Shown: piece by piece, positions 25,834 to 35,014 of the stretch | How positions within the stretch are numbered: position 1 is the first letter of the stretch | Layout: every line of letters begins with the position of its first letter | Assembly (NCBI RefSeq): GCF_030378205.1 | Contig: NZ_CP127385.1 | Location: 1,838,001-1,902,000, forward strand | Source: Bradyrhizobium sp. NP1 | Lineage (GTDB): Bacteria; Pseudomonadota; Alphaproteobacteria; Rhizobiales; Xanthobacteraceae | Length of the DNA: 64,000 nucleotides | Direction of reading: 5' to 3' | Position numbers and translations under genes: made by a program | Notes under the pieces: generated by a model | The model's input: only the letters and a program-made list of their open reading frames with translations | The model's database searches: none | Told to the model about the DNA's origin: nothing

Positions 25834-28260
25834 ATGGAATGGGAAGTGAGTACGCGTGCCCTGTCGATGGTGTCGATATCGGTGGCGCTCTCCCTCGCGG
25901 GGGAGGGCTACGCGCAGGATGAGCCAGGCAATGTTCACAGGTTGCCGCCCTTGCGGGTGACGATTCCAGGGCCGCGCGCCAAGCCTGCGCCACCAAAAAC
26001 GGCCCCTGCCATCGCGCGTTCGCTGCCAAGGGTCCGCGTCTATCCGCTGACGCCGATCGCGGGCGCAAACATCGAGGTCGACAAGGTCCCCGCCGCCATT
26101 AACGTGGTCGAATCTGGCCAGATCGAGCGCACCGGTTCGCTCAATATTGCTGAAGCGCTGCAGCAGGCCGTGCCGGGTGTCACGCTGAGCGAAGTTTCGG
26201 GCAATCCATTTCAGCCGAACGTTGAATTCCGCGGGTTCGTGGCCTCGCCCGTCGCCGGCACGCCGCAGGGACTGGCCGTCTACCAGAACGGCGTACGCAT
26301 CAACGAGGCGTTCGGCGATACCGTCAATTGGGATCTGATCCCGACCACTGCAATCAAGTCGGCGACGGTGGTGACCAACAATCCAGCCTTCGGCCTCAAC
26401 GCGCTCGGCGGCGCGGTCAGCATTCAGATGAAGGACGGCTTCGGCTATCACGGCGCGGAAATCGACACGATGGGCGGCGCGTTCGGCCGTGTCCAAAGCT
26501 CGGTGCAGTGGGGTAAGCAGGTCGACAACTTCGCGACCTACGCCGCGCTTGAGGGCGTGCACGACGACGGCTTTCGCAATTTCTCCGCATCGGATATCAA
26601 GCGGTTCTACGGTGATGTCGGCTACCGGAGCGACAGCACCGAGTTCCATCTCAACATGGGCGTGGCGGATAACCGGTTTGGCGCCACCGCCACCGCGCCG
26701 GTCGAGCTGCTGCAGCAATATTGGGGCGCAACCTACACCTCGCCGCAGGTCACCGACAACCGCGTGGGCTATGTCAATTTCACGGGCAAGGTCGAGGCCA
26801 CGCCGAGCTGGACACTCGAGAGCGGCCTCCATGTTCGCGTCTTCGAACAGAAGGTGCTGGACGGGAATCCGACCGGAGCGCAGCCGTGCGCCGCCAATGC
26901 CGCACTGCTGTGTTTTGGCGACGACACGACACCGGCGAATGGCCTGAATGGCGCCCAGCTCGCCAATCCGTTCGCCAGCGGTGCGGTGCTGGGTGAACTC
27001 GATCGAACCGTGACGCGCTCGACCACCACGGGCGTATCGCTGCAGGCGACCAACAGCGACCAGCTGTTCGGTCACAACAATCGCTTCGTCGTCGGCACCA
27101 GCTTCGATAGCAGCGTGTCGCGATTTTCCGCCAGCGCCGAGCTCGGCACCATCGGTCCCGGCTTTGTCGTGAGCGGCAGTGGCATCTTTCTCGGACAGTC
27201 GGGCAGCCCGGTCTCGATCGGCCCGGTCGCGCTGCGGACCACCAATCAATACAGCGGGCTCTATGCGCTCGACACGTTCGATGTGACCAACGCGTTTTCG
27301 ATCACTGCGGGCGGCCGGTTCAACGATGCCCGCATCGCGCTGGAGGACCAGATCGGCACCGCGCTCAACGGACGCGAAACTTTCGATCGTTTCAACCCGC
27401 TCATCGGGGGCACGTACAAGATCACTCCGGGGTTGACCGCCTATGCCGGCTACTCCGAAGCCAATCGCACGCCGACCCCGCTGGAATTGGGATGCGCGGA
27501 CCCGGCCCGTCCCTGCATCATCGCGGCCTTTCTCGTCTCCGATCCGCCCCTGAATCAGGTGGTATCGCGCACCGTCGAAGCCGGGCTGCGGGGCACGCAG
27601 GAAACGAGCCTCGGCACATTGAGCTGGAAGGCCGGCATGTTCCGCGCGAAGAACACCGACGACATCCTGGCCATCCCCAGCCCGCGGCTCCAGGGCTTCG
27701 GCTACTTCCAGAATGTCGGCTCGACGCGCCGGCAAGGCATCGAGGCTGAAATCAACCTGAAATCATCCAGACTGCAGTTCTACGCAAGCTATGCCTTCGT
27801 CGATGCGCGCTTTCTCGACACCCTGCAGGTCGGCTCCAACAGTCCGTTTGCCGACAGCAACGGCAACGTCCAGATCCTGCCGGGCAATCAGATCCCGGCC
27901 GTGCCGCGGCAGCGGATCAAGGCGGGGTTCGATTACTCGATTACGGAGGCCGTCAAGGTTGGCGGCGATGCCCTGTTCGTGGGCAGTCAGTATTTCGTCG
28001 GCGATGAGTCGAACCAGGCGGCGAAGCTGCCGCCCTATGCCGTTTTCAACCTCCATGCGTCCTATCAGATCGACAAGACGTTCCGTCTTTATGGCCGCCT
28101 CGATAACGTCCTTGATAACCGCTACGCGACTTACGGCACGTTTTTCGACACCGCGGCCATACCCAACCTGGCTAACGGCGGTGCGCCCTTTATCGATCCG
28201 CGTTCGCTCAGTCCAGCACGGCCGCGGGCCTTCTATGTCGGCCTGAAAGCAACATTCTGA
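25834..28260 (+). CDS. lutH: TonB-dependent outer-membrane receptor, candidate lanthanophore/lanthanide importer
   Basis: 808-aa precursor with signal peptide (LSMVSISVALSLAGEGYAQ). The plug domain (VPAAINVVESGQIERTGSLN; ALQQAVPGVTLSEVSGNPFQ; VEFRGFVASPVAGTPQGLAVY, split from GVRINEAFGD) precedes a 22-strand-type barrel ending in an aromatic residue (GLKATF). The ATG at 25834 has only a weak ribosome site; GTG 25846 is an alternative. The frame is open upstream. It follows the two-component pair in the island, as expected for the LutH-like receptor that brings lanthanide chelates across the outer membrane. Substrate is inferred from context; iron siderophores are the alternative. Confidence 0.85.
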   Translation: MEWEVSTRALSMVSISVALSLAGEGYAQDEPGNVHRLPPLRVTIPGPRAKPAPPKTAPAIARSLPRVRVYPLTPIAGANIEVDKVPAAINVVESGQIERTGSLNIAEALQQAVPGVTLSEVSGNPFQPNVEFRGFVASPVAGTPQGLAVYQNGVRINEAFGDTVNWDLIPTTAIKSATVVTNNPAFGLNALGGAVSIQMKDGFGYHGAEIDTMGGAFGRVQSSVQWGKQVDNFATYAALEGVHDDGFRNFSASDIKRFYGDVGYRSDSTEFHLNMGVADNRFGATATAPVELLQQYWGATYTSPQVTDNRVGYVNFTGKVEATPSWTLESGLHVRVFEQKVLDGNPTGAQPCAANAALLCFGDDTTPANGLNGAQLANPFASGAVLGELDRTVTRSTTTGVSLQATNSDQLFGHNNRFVVGTSFDSSVSRFSASAELGTIGPGFVVSGSGIFLGQSGSPVSIGPVALRTTNQYSGLYALDTFDVTNAFSITAGGRFNDARIALEDQIGTALNGRETFDRFNPLIGGTYKITPGLTAYAGYSEANRTPTPLELGCADPARPCIIAAFLVSDPPLNQVVSRTVEAGLRGTQETSLGTLSWKAGMFRAKNTDDILAIPSPRLQGFGYFQNVGSTRRQGIEAEINLKSSRLQFYASYAFVDARFLDTLQVGSNSPFADSNGNVQILPGNQIPAVPRQRIKAGFDYSITEAVKVGGDALFVGSQYFVGDESNQAAKLPPYAVFNLHASYQIDKTFRLYGRLDNVLDNRYATYGTFFDTAAIPNLANGGAPFIDPRSLSPARPRAFYVGLKATF

Positions 28261-28393
28261 AGCAGCGTGCGCGCCGCGCCGCCCTAATGGCATGCACGGC
28301 TTCCGGCCGCCGGATCACCAGAAAGGTGATCGTCGTCGGCGCAAAGGCAGGCGCGCTCAGATGCCCGGAAAATGCATCCTTGACGTCCGCGAC

Positions 28394-28609
28394 TTAAGCC
28401 TGGCTCCTGGGAATATATTTACCCAGGACGCATTTGTAACTCTGTAACGTCCACTCGTGATACGGGCCTTTGGCAAGCCAGTCGGCAATGCCGATCTGCG
28501 CATTTACCGAACAAGCGCTCATCGTGATGCCCGACTGCTCGCTTGTGGTAACGACTTTCTCCAGGCACAATTGACCGTTGCAAAGAATGGCGACGAGGGT
28601 GACGAGCAT
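28394..28609 (-). CDS. Small cysteine-containing protein, paralogue of the 11.9-12.2 kb gene
   Basis: 71-aa protein with a short hydrophobic N-terminus (MLVTLVAILC) and Cys in CNGQLCLEK, SACSVN and YKCVLG, plus W-L-A-K-G-P and WTLQSYKC. AAAGGTC precedes the ATG; the upstream in-frame extension to 28711 has no ribosome site. The Cys/Trp pattern parallels the 78-aa protein at 11944-12180. It is convergent with the receptor gene across 133 bases that hold no other gene. Function unknown. Confidence 0.6.
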   Translation of the reverse strand: MLVTLVAILCNGQLCLEKVVTTSEQSGITMSACSVNAQIGIADWLAKGPYHEWTLQSYKCVLGKYIPRSQA

Positions 28610-28833
28610 GTTGACCTTTCGTTGATGAGCATGCCTTTCGTTAGGTCCATGCAGGGTTCGTGCCATCGTTGGTGCGTTCTGGGTTACTCCCGTAGACAGA
28701 GTGAAGCGCAAATTTCTCGCTGCTAATCAAAGGTCTAGGTTCGCGCACAGCAAAGCGCTATCAATCCCCAAGATTGCGTGCTCCGCCAGCCAGGCGGCAA
28801 TTTTTGCAGTGCTCGAGTCCGGGGACGCTTCCG

Positions 28834-29019
28834 ATGACGGAGTGGTACCTAGTCTGGGTCGAAGGTCTGCGCGGACCAGAGCCGCAGAAGTGGTCTTCGG
28901 ATGCGCTCTGGGGCCAGCTTGGCCGTCAGGACGTTATTGTCCGCTTCCAGTTGACGGATCGGGAAGCGAAACTGCCGCTCGACCAGCTGGCAAGGCTGCA
29001 CCCGATCCCAACCGGGTGA
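28834..29019 (+). CDS. Small hypothetical protein
   Basis: 61-aa acidic/basic protein beginning TEWYLVWVEGLRGPEPQKW, with DVIVRFQLTDREAKLPLDQL, no signal peptide and no Cys. The composition looks like a real folded small protein, and the ATG follows GGGGAC. The longer in-frame reading from 28774 is unlikely. The flanking 28610-28833 shows nothing else clear. I do not recognise a family; confidence is limited by size. Confidence 0.5.
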   Translation: MTEWYLVWVEGLRGPEPQKWSSDALWGQLGRQDVIVRFQLTDREAKLPLDQLARLHPIPTG

Positions 29020-29109
29020 TTCTTCGAAACCCTGCGCGCTCAACCCGTTCCGTGGGTGGCTGCGCGTAACGGTCGAAAGCTGCGGCGGAGACGTTGTGCC
29101 CCGCAGCTA

Positions 29110-29185
29110 GAGCATGATCCGGAAAAGCGTGTAGCGGTTTTCCCTCGCGACAAACGCGGAACGCGTTTGCGCGGAGATCATGCTC
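29110..29185. repeat. REP-like palindromic repeat typical of rhizobial genomes
   Basis: Inverted ends GAGCATGATC (29110-29119) and GATCATGCTC (29176-29185) enclose CGGAAAAGCGTGTAGCGGTTTTCC and a central GC-rich hairpin (AACGCGGAACGCGTTTGCG region). This matches the intergenic palindromic elements I know from Bradyrhizobium and relatives. It lies downstream of the CoA-ligase gene end, in the non-coding 29020-29234 gap. Confidence 0.75.
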
Positions 29186-29195
29186 AATCAAGAAC

Positions 29196-29238
29196 CTAAA
29201 GCGCGATGACGATTCAGCCTGATCTCAACGCGCTTTAG
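29196..29238. repeat. Second palindromic element overlapping the CoA-ligase stop
   Basis: A perfect 10-bp inverted repeat, CTAAAGCGCG (29196-29205) and CGCGCTTTAG (29229-29238), with a 23-base loop. It overlaps the TAA stop of the leftward CoA-ligase gene, so transcripts of that gene would end in this stem-loop, a possible terminator. The sequence type is also common as a dispersed rhizobial repeat. Confidence 0.65.
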
Positions 29239-30944
29239 TGCCCTTCCTTCAACTTGAACCGTTGCACCTTCCCGGTCGCCGTCTTCGGCAAGCTGTCGTG
29301 AAAGCGGATCGATCGTGGGTATTTGAAGGGCGCGATCGTCGATTTGACGTGATCCTGAAGACGCCTCACGCATTCGGCGTCGGCGGCAACCCCGGGTCTC
29401 AGCACGACGTGAGCTTCGACAATCTGACCGCGCTCCACATCAGGGACCCCGATCACACAACATTCGGCGACATCCGCATGCAAAAGAAGGGCGGCCTCGA
29501 CCTCCGGACCGGCGATGTTGTAGCCGGCCGAGAGAATAATGTCGTCCGTGCGCGAGGCAAAATGAAATCGCCCTTCGGCGTCGCGCACGAAAGCGTCGCC
29601 GGTGAGATTCCAGCCGTCTCGCACATACTGAGTCTGACGCGAGCCGTTCAGGTATCGGCAGCCCGTGGGTCCACGAACGGCCAGACGGCCAGGCGTTCCG
29701 TCCGGCGCCTCATTCATGTTGTCGTCGACGACCTTGGCTCCATAGCCCGTCACCGGCCGCCCGGTGGCGCCGGCGGCCGCGTCTCCCAGGCGATTGGAGA
29801 TGAAGATGTGCAGCATTTCCGTCGCGCCGATCCCGTCAAGGATCGGCTTGCCGACCTTGCGCGTCCATTCGTCAAAGATGGGGGCGGGCAGGGTTTCTCC
29901 AGCGGAGACGGCGATGCGCAGCGAGGACAAATCGGCGCCGTCATTTGCTGCCGCCAGCATCACGCGATAGGCGGTGGGCGCGGTGAAGCAAATCGTCGCC
30001 TTGTGAGTCTGGATCAACTCTATCAGGTTGGGGGGCGAGGCGTTTTCAAGCAGCGCCGCCGCCGCTCCGAATCTCAGGGGAAATATCGCCAATCCGCCGA
30101 GCCCGAAGGTGAAGGCAAGCGGCGGCGATCCGACGACGACATCGTCAGGTCCGACGTTCAGCACCTCGCGCGCATAGCCGTCCGCAATGATCAGGAGATC
30201 GCGGTGGAAATGCATGGTCGCCTTGGCTTCTCCGGTGGTGCCCGATGTAAATCCGAGCAGGGCGACATCGTCGCGGCCCGTTTTGACGGCATTGAACCGG
30301 ACGGGCTTGCCGAGTGCGACGCGGTCAAGTTCGGCATCATGGCTCGACGTGCCATCGAAGCAGACGACCTTTTTGAGAAAGCGGCTCTCCTTTGCGCAAG
30401 CCACCAGCTCATCGGCGATGCGGCTGTCGCAAAGGGCGAGGGCGATCTCCGCCGTGTCGACGACTTTCGCCAGCTCGACCGCGCGAAGCATCGGCATTGT
30501 ATTGACGACCACCGCGCCGGCCTTGGTGGCGCCGAGCCAGGCCGCGACGAAAGCCGGGTTGTTGCCGGAGCGGATCAGGACGCGGGCGCCGGGAACGACG
30601 CCGTAATCCTCGACGAGCGCGCGGGCGATCCGGTTGGACCAGTCGCTCAATTCCTTGTAGGTGCGTTGACGGCCGTTACCGATGAGCGCGATGCGGTCGC
30701 CCATGCCGTGTTCGACGATCCGATCGGTCAGTTCGACCGCGACGTTGAGATAGTCCGGATACTGAAATTCCGGCCGGTCGAGCAGAAGGTCCGGCCATTG
30801 TTCGGTCGGCGGCAAGCGGTCGCGCGTGAACGTATCGACGTGGCCGGTTGGACCGAGGGCCGCAAGGCCACCCGCATGACGGCGCGAGACGGGGCCGAGG
30901 CCGTGACGTTCGGACGAATGCGGCTCCGATTCCTGCCTGGTCAT
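29235..30944 (-). CDS. Aryl-CoA ligase (2-aminobenzoate/benzoate-CoA ligase type)
   Basis: 569-aa adenylate-forming enzyme activating an aromatic acid with ATP and CoA. The AMP-binding motif is LLGFTSGTTGEAKATMHFHRD, read as GFTSGTTGEAKATMHF. GIGATEMLHIF, LTGDAF and the catalytic Lys in LPKTATGKVQRF are present. GGGAGG precedes ATG 30944; the upstream Met at 30992 is discarded. Across the MarR gene lies the fused aryl-CoA monooxygenase/reductase, so the substrate is probably anthranilate (2-aminobenzoate) or salicylate. It resembles AbmG of Azoarcus evansii in context. Confidence 0.88.
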   Translation of the reverse strand: MTRQESEPHSSERHGLGPVSRRHAGGLAALGPTGHVDTFTRDRLPPTEQWPDLLLDRPEFQYPDYLNVAVELTDRIVEHGMGDRIALIGNGRQRTYKELSDWSNRIARALVEDYGVVPGARVLIRSGNNPAFVAAWLGATKAGAVVVNTMPMLRAVELAKVVDTAEIALALCDSRIADELVACAKESRFLKKVVCFDGTSSHDAELDRVALGKPVRFNAVKTGRDDVALLGFTSGTTGEAKATMHFHRDLLIIADGYAREVLNVGPDDVVVGSPPLAFTFGLGGLAIFPLRFGAAAALLENASPPNLIELIQTHKATICFTAPTAYRVMLAAANDGADLSSLRIAVSAGETLPAPIFDEWTRKVGKPILDGIGATEMLHIFISNRLGDAAAGATGRPVTGYGAKVVDDNMNEAPDGTPGRLAVRGPTGCRYLNGSRQTQYVRDGWNLTGDAFVRDAEGRFHFASRTDDIILSAGYNIAGPEVEAALLLHADVAECCVIGVPDVERGQIVEAHVVLRPGVAADAECVRRLQDHVKSTIAPFKYPRSIRFHDSLPKTATGKVQRFKLKEGH

Positions 30945-31066
30945 CTGTTGTTCCTCCCTTGATCCGATAATGGGCGGACAGCCGTCCGCCATGGTCAGCC
31001 GAATTGAGAGACGTGATCCCGCGGTCCGCCCCTATCCCGGACGTTGGATAATTATTTCGTCTTTAG

Positions 31067-31099
31067 ATATTTTATATATGAAATATATAGGCCGGTCAA
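31067..31099 (-). promoter_or_regulatory. CoA-ligase promoter with overlapping MarR-type operator
   Basis: On the minus strand TTGACC (31099-31094), a 17-base spacer and TATAAA (31076-31071) form a near-consensus promoter. The palindrome ATATTTTATATATGAAATA at 31067-31085 covers the -10 box. The same 19 bases with one change occur at 31844-31862 before the monooxygenase gene, so this is probably the operator of the MarR protein encoded between them. Confidence 0.7.
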
Positions 31100-31218
31100 G
31101 CCGCCATCGATGGGGGCGGTTGGGGTGGCGGGAACGATCGAAAGCGCGCGGGTCGGCCGGGCTTGCGGCGGGCGGGACCGGGCGGCGGCTCGTTTGAGCG
31201 ACCGCCGAAACTTGCGGC

Positions 31219-31740
31219 TCAGTCTTCCGGCCCGGCGTCCGAGGCGGCCGTCGTCACCTTGATGACCGAACGCTTGAGTGAAGCCAGTTCCTGCATCAGG
31301 CGGTCAATCGTCGCGATATCCAGTTCGCCGAACATGGAGATCAGCCAGGCTTCGTGCGCAGCCGCGATCTGCGCGAAGGCGGTCGTTCCCGCCTTGGTAA
31401 GGCGCACGACCAGTGCGCGGCGATCTTCCAGGACAGCCTCGCGGGACACGAATCCCTCCGCGGTCAGTCGATCGACGAGTGCTGTGACATTGGCGTTGCT
31501 TACCATCATGCGCTTCGAGAGCTCGCCGAGGCGCAACCCCGCCGGCTCCCGGTACAGCTGAGCCATGAGGTCGAAGCGCGGCAGCGTAAATTCGAACTCG
31601 GCGCGCAGCCTTTGGCGGATTTCGGCGCTGATCAGATTGGTGCACGACAGAAGGCGCAGCCACAGACGCAAATGTCGCTTGCGCCCGTCCGGTTCGTCGC
31701 GAACCATCGCCTCAACATCGGTCGCATCCGCAACGCTCAT
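31219..31740 (-). CDS. MarR family regulator of the aryl-CoA regulon
   Basis: 173-aa winged-helix regulator. The helix block RLGELSKRMMVSNANVTALV is the recognition region and DRRALVVRLTKAG is the wing. GAGGCGG lies six bases before ATG 31740; upstream Mets at 31752 and 31767 lack ribosome sites. It lies between the CoA-ligase gene and the monooxygenase operon, and matching palindromes overlap both their promoters. BadR-type MarR proteins respond to aryl-CoA thioesters, so an aryl-CoA inducer is likely. Repression is inferred from operator placement over the -10 boxes. Confidence 0.88.
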   Translation of the reverse strand: MSVADATDVEAMVRDEPDGRKRHLRLWLRLLSCTNLISAEIRQRLRAEFEFTLPRFDLMAQLYREPAGLRLGELSKRMMVSNANVTALVDRLTAEGFVSREAVLEDRRALVVRLTKAGTTAFAQIAAAHEAWLISMFGELDIATIDRLMQELASLKRSVIKVTTAASDAGPED

Positions 31741-31821
31741 GATCCGCCTCATTTTGGAGTCCAACATTTTATAGCTGAAAATGCCGTGTTGGCGGCAGCT
31801 TCATTTCCTTAAAAATGGGGC

Positions 31822-31862
31822 TTGACAATAAGTTTATATATAAATATTTTATGTATGAAATA
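31822..31862 (+). promoter_or_regulatory. Monooxygenase operon promoter with overlapping MarR-type operator
   Basis: TTGACA (31822-31827), a 17-base spacer and TATTTT (31845-31850) form a good plus-strand promoter. The palindrome ATATTTTATGTATGAAATA (31844-31862) overlaps the -10 and differs by one base from the copy at 31067-31085. The ATG of the monooxygenase follows at 31896. Confidence 0.7.
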
Positions 31863-31895
31863 ACTAAGCCGCCGTGAAGCAGGGAGGTTGTGACA

Positions 31896-34214
31896 ATGCG
31901 CGTCGTTTGTATCGGTGGCGGCCCCGCAGGCCTGTACTTCGCCTTGTTGATGAAGAAGCTGCATCCCGATCATTCGATCACCGTTGTGGAACGCAACAAG
32001 CCCTACGACACGTTCGGCTGGGGCGTCGTCTTCTCCGACGCGATGATGGAGGCGATGACGCAATGGGATCCCGAAACCGCCAATGAGGTGCGCGATTCGT
32101 TCAACCATTGGGACGATATCGAGCTGTGGTTCAAGAACGAAAAAATCCGCACGGTCGGCCACGGCTTTGTCGGCATCGGCCGGAAGAAGCTGCTGAATAT
32201 CTTGCAGGCGCGCTGCGAGGCGCTGGGTGTCGAACTGATTTTCAATCGTGAAGTGGAGTCTGACCTCGAATTTCCCGACGCCGACCTCATCATTGCGTCC
32301 GACGGGATATCGTCGAGAATTCGCAACCGGTACGTCAAGGAGTTTCAGCCGGACATCGTCGTAAGGCCCAACCGCTACATCTGGCTTGGCACCAACAAGC
32401 TGTTCGACGCCTTCACGTTTGACTTTCGCAAGACCGAGCACGGCTGGTTCCAGGCGCATATCTACAGGTTCGACGACAAGACCTCGACCTTCATCGTCGA
32501 GACCACCGAGGAGGCCTTCCAGAAGCACAAGCTCGGCGAGCTCGACCAGGAGGGCTCGATCGCCTTCTGCGAGAAGATATTTGCCGATGTCCTCGGTGGC
32601 GCGAAGCTGATGACCAATTCTCGCCATCTGCGCGGCTCCGCCTGGCTGAATTTCAGCCGCCTGATCTGCGGCCACTGGAGTCACTTCAATGGCGCGTCCC
32701 ACGTCGTCCTGATGGGGGATGCGGCCCATACGGCGCACTTCGCCATCGGGTCAGGCACCAAGCTCGCCCTCGACGACGCGATCGAAATGACGCGGCAGTT
32801 CGAGCGGCTCGGCCACGGCAAGGAAAATCTGCCCAAGGTGCTCGAGGAATACGAGAAGGTCCGTCGCGTCGACGTCGCCCGCATTCAGAACGCTGCCCGC
32901 AATGCCATGGAATGGTTCGAGGTGGTGGGCGAGCGCTATGCCGATCAGCTCGAGCCCGCGCAGTTCATGTATTCGATGCTCACGCGCTCCCAGCGCATCA
33001 GCCACGAGAACCTGCGCCTTCGCGACAAGGCGTGGCTGGAGGGCTACGAGCGCTGGTTCGCGCAGAAGTCGGGCCTGAACGTCCAGCCCGACACGCGCGG
33101 GGCGCCGCCAATGTTCACCCCCTTTTCCGTGCGCGGCGTGACCCTGCCGAACCGGATCGTCGTCTCTCCGATGGCAATGTATTCTGCGGTCGATGGTGTG
33201 CCCGGCGACTTCCATCTCGTTCACCTCGGCGCCCGGGCCATGGGCGGTGCCGGACTCGTATTCGGCGAAATGACCTGCGTCTCGCCGGACGCCCGCATCA
33301 CGCATGGCTGCCTTGGGCTGTGGAGCGAGGCGCAGACTGCCGGCTGGAAGAAGGTCGTCGATTTCATACACGCCAATACGGCGGCAAAGGCCGGCATCCA
33401 ATTGGGGCACGCCGGCCGCAAGGGAGCCACCAAGCTTGCCTGGGAGGGCATCGACCAGCCGCTTGAGAGCAACGACTGGCCGCTGATCTCGGCCTCCGCC
33501 ATTCCCTACCTGCCGCACAGCCAGGTTCCGAAGGAAATGGATCGCGCCGACATGGATCGCGTCAAGGCGGACTTTGTTTCCGCGACCCTGCGTGCGGCGA
33601 GCGTGGGAGCTGACTGGATCGAATTCCACTGCGCGCATGGCTACCTGATGTCCTGCTTCCTGTCGCCGCTGACGAATGTGCGAACCGACGAATATGGCGG
33701 CGACCACGCCGCCCGCGCGCGCTATCCGCTCGAGGTTTTCCGTGGAATGCGCGCGGTCTGGCCAGCGGACAAGCCGATGTCGGTGCGCCTGTCCTGTCAC
33801 GATTGGGTCGAAGGCGGCAACACCCCGGAGGACGCCGCGATCTTCGCGGCCATGTTCAAGGAGGCCGGTGCAGACGTGATCGACTGTTCGTCGGGCCAGG
33901 TGTCGAAGGCGGAGCAACCTGTCTATGGTCGCCTGTTCCAGACGCCGTTCTCCGACAAGATCCGCAACGAGGTCGGCATCGCGACCATCGCCGTGGGCGC
34001 GATTTCGGACGCCGACCAGGCCAATTCCGTGATCGCTGCCGGGCGTGCCGACCTTTGTGCCTTGGCACGACCGCATCTGGCCGACTCGGCCTGGGCGCTG
34101 CACGAGGCCGCCAAGATCGGCCTGACCGATGTTGCCTGGCCGAAGCAATATCAGTCCGCAAAGCTGCAGTATGAGACCAATCTGGCGCGCTTCGCGCAGC
34201 CGGTTGCCAAGTAG
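31896..34214 (+). CDS. Bifunctional aryl-CoA monooxygenase/reductase (2-aminobenzoyl-CoA or salicylyl-CoA 5-hydroxylase type)
   Basis: 772-aa fusion. Residues 1 to about 380 are an FAD monooxygenase with [15 protein letters not shown], the DG motif [13 protein letters not shown] and the GD motif [18 protein letters not shown]. From about 400 to the end is an old-yellow-enzyme domain ([50 protein letters not shown]). This fusion is known as 2-aminobenzoyl-CoA monooxygenase/reductase in Azoarcus evansii and as salicylyl-CoA 5-hydroxylase in annotation. The ATG at 31896 has AGGGAGG eight bases upstream; GTG 31890 is too close. It heads an operon of seven genes. The accompanying Rid-family gene slightly favours the amino substrate. 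Confidence 0.93.
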   Translation: MRVVCIGGGPAGLYFALLMKKLHPDHSITVVERNKPYDTFGWGVVFSDAMMEAMTQWDPETANEVRDSFNHWDDIELWFKNEKIRTVGHGFVGIGRKKLLNILQARCEALGVELIFNREVESDLEFPDADLIIASDGISSRIRNRYVKEFQPDIVVRPNRYIWLGTNKLFDAFTFDFRKTEHGWFQAHIYRFDDKTSTFIVETTEEAFQKHKLGELDQEGSIAFCEKIFADVLGGAKLMTNSRHLRGSAWLNFSRLICGHWSHFNGASHVVLMGDAAHTAHFAIGSGTKLALDDAIEMTRQFERLGHGKENLPKVLEEYEKVRRVDVARIQNAARNAMEWFEVVGERYADQLEPAQFMYSMLTRSQRISHENLRLRDKAWLEGYERWFAQKSGLNVQPDTRGAPPMFTPFSVRGVTLPNRIVVSPMAMYSAVDGVPGDFHLVHLGARAMGGAGLVFGEMTCVSPDARITHGCLGLWSEAQTAGWKKVVDFIHANTAAKAGIQLGHAGRKGATKLAWEGIDQPLESNDWPLISASAIPYLPHSQVPKEMDRADMDRVKADFVSATLRAASVGADWIEFHCAHGYLMSCFLSPLTNVRTDEYGGDHAARARYPLEVFRGMRAVWPADKPMSVRLSCHDWVEGGNTPEDAAIFAAMFKEAGADVIDCSSGQVSKAEQPVYGRLFQTPFSDKIRNEVGIATIAVGAISDADQANSVIAAGRADLCALARPHLADSAWALHEAAKIGLTDVAWPKQYQSAKLQYETNLARFAQPVAK

Positions 34215-34222
34215 GAGTGCAC

Positions 34223-35014
34223 ATGAGCGGCTCAGCCAATCTTATGGGGCGGCACGCCCTCGTCACCGGCGCTGGCAGCGGCATTGGCGCCGCGATCGCG
34301 GCCGGTCTGGCAGGCGCTGGCGCGCGCGTCACACTTGCGGGCCGGCGGCGTGCGCCGCTGCACGCGCTCGCAGCCAATTTGCCGACGGGCAATGCGCTTG
34401 CCGTAGACGGTTTCGACGTGACCAGCCCGCAAGCGATCGAGCGCGGCCTGGCAGAAGCCCGCGCGGCGTTCGGGCCCGTCGACGTTCTCGTGAACAATGC
34501 GGGCGAGGCGCCGAGCGCGCCGTTCGACAAGACGGATCTCGACCTCTGGTCGCGTGTCATCAATGTCGATTTGACCGGCGTGTTCCTGGTGACGCAGGCC
34601 GTCCTGCCCGATCTCAAAGCACGGGGCGCCGGCGCGCGGATCGTCAATATAGCCTCGACGGCGGGCCTCAAGGGCTACGCCTATGTCTCCGCCTACTGCG
34701 CGGCCAAGCACGGCGTCATCGGGCTCACGCGGGCATTGGCGCTGGAGCTGGCGCGAACCGGGATAACGGTCAATGCGATCTGCCCCGGCTTTACCGATAC
34801 GCCGCTCGTGCAAGCCGCGATCGCCAATATCGTGGCCAAGACCGGTCGCACGGCCGACCAGGCGCGCGCGGATCTTGCGCGCAACAACCCGCAGGGCCGG
34901 CTGATCGATCCAAAGGAAATCGCGGATGCGGTGCTGTGGCTCGCATCGGAAGGCGCCGGCTCCATCACCGGACAGGCGCTGCCGATCGCAGGTGGAGAGG
35001 TAATGGCGGGATGA
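34223..35014 (+). CDS. Short-chain dehydrogenase/reductase
   Basis: 263-aa classical SDR with cofactor motif [12 protein letters not shown], catalytic Ser in NIASTAG and Y-C-A-A-K. Likely a 3-hydroxyacyl-CoA dehydrogenase for the alicyclic intermediate made by the monooxygenase/reductase. GTAGGAG precedes ATG 34223; GTG 34217 overlaps that site and is unlikely. It is eight bases after the monooxygenase and its stop overlaps the next ATG (ATGA), showing a tight operon. Confidence 0.87.
   Translation: MSGSANLMGRHALVTGAGSGIGAAIAAGLAGAGARVTLAGRRRAPLHALAANLPTGNALAVDGFDVTSPQAIERGLAEARAAFGPVDVLVNNAGEAPSAPFDKTDLDLWSRVINVDLTGVFLVTQAVLPDLKARGAGARIVNIASTAGLKGYAYVSAYCAAKHGVIGLTRALALELARTGITVNAICPGFTDTPLVQAAIANIVAKTGRTADQARADLARNNPQGRLIDPKEIADAVLWLASEGAGSITGQALPIAGGEVMAG

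Noticed and set aside
25669..27735. A 688-codon minus-strand frame opposite the TonB receptor
   Set aside because: Antisense shadow of a well-supported receptor; no recognisable motif or ribosome site.
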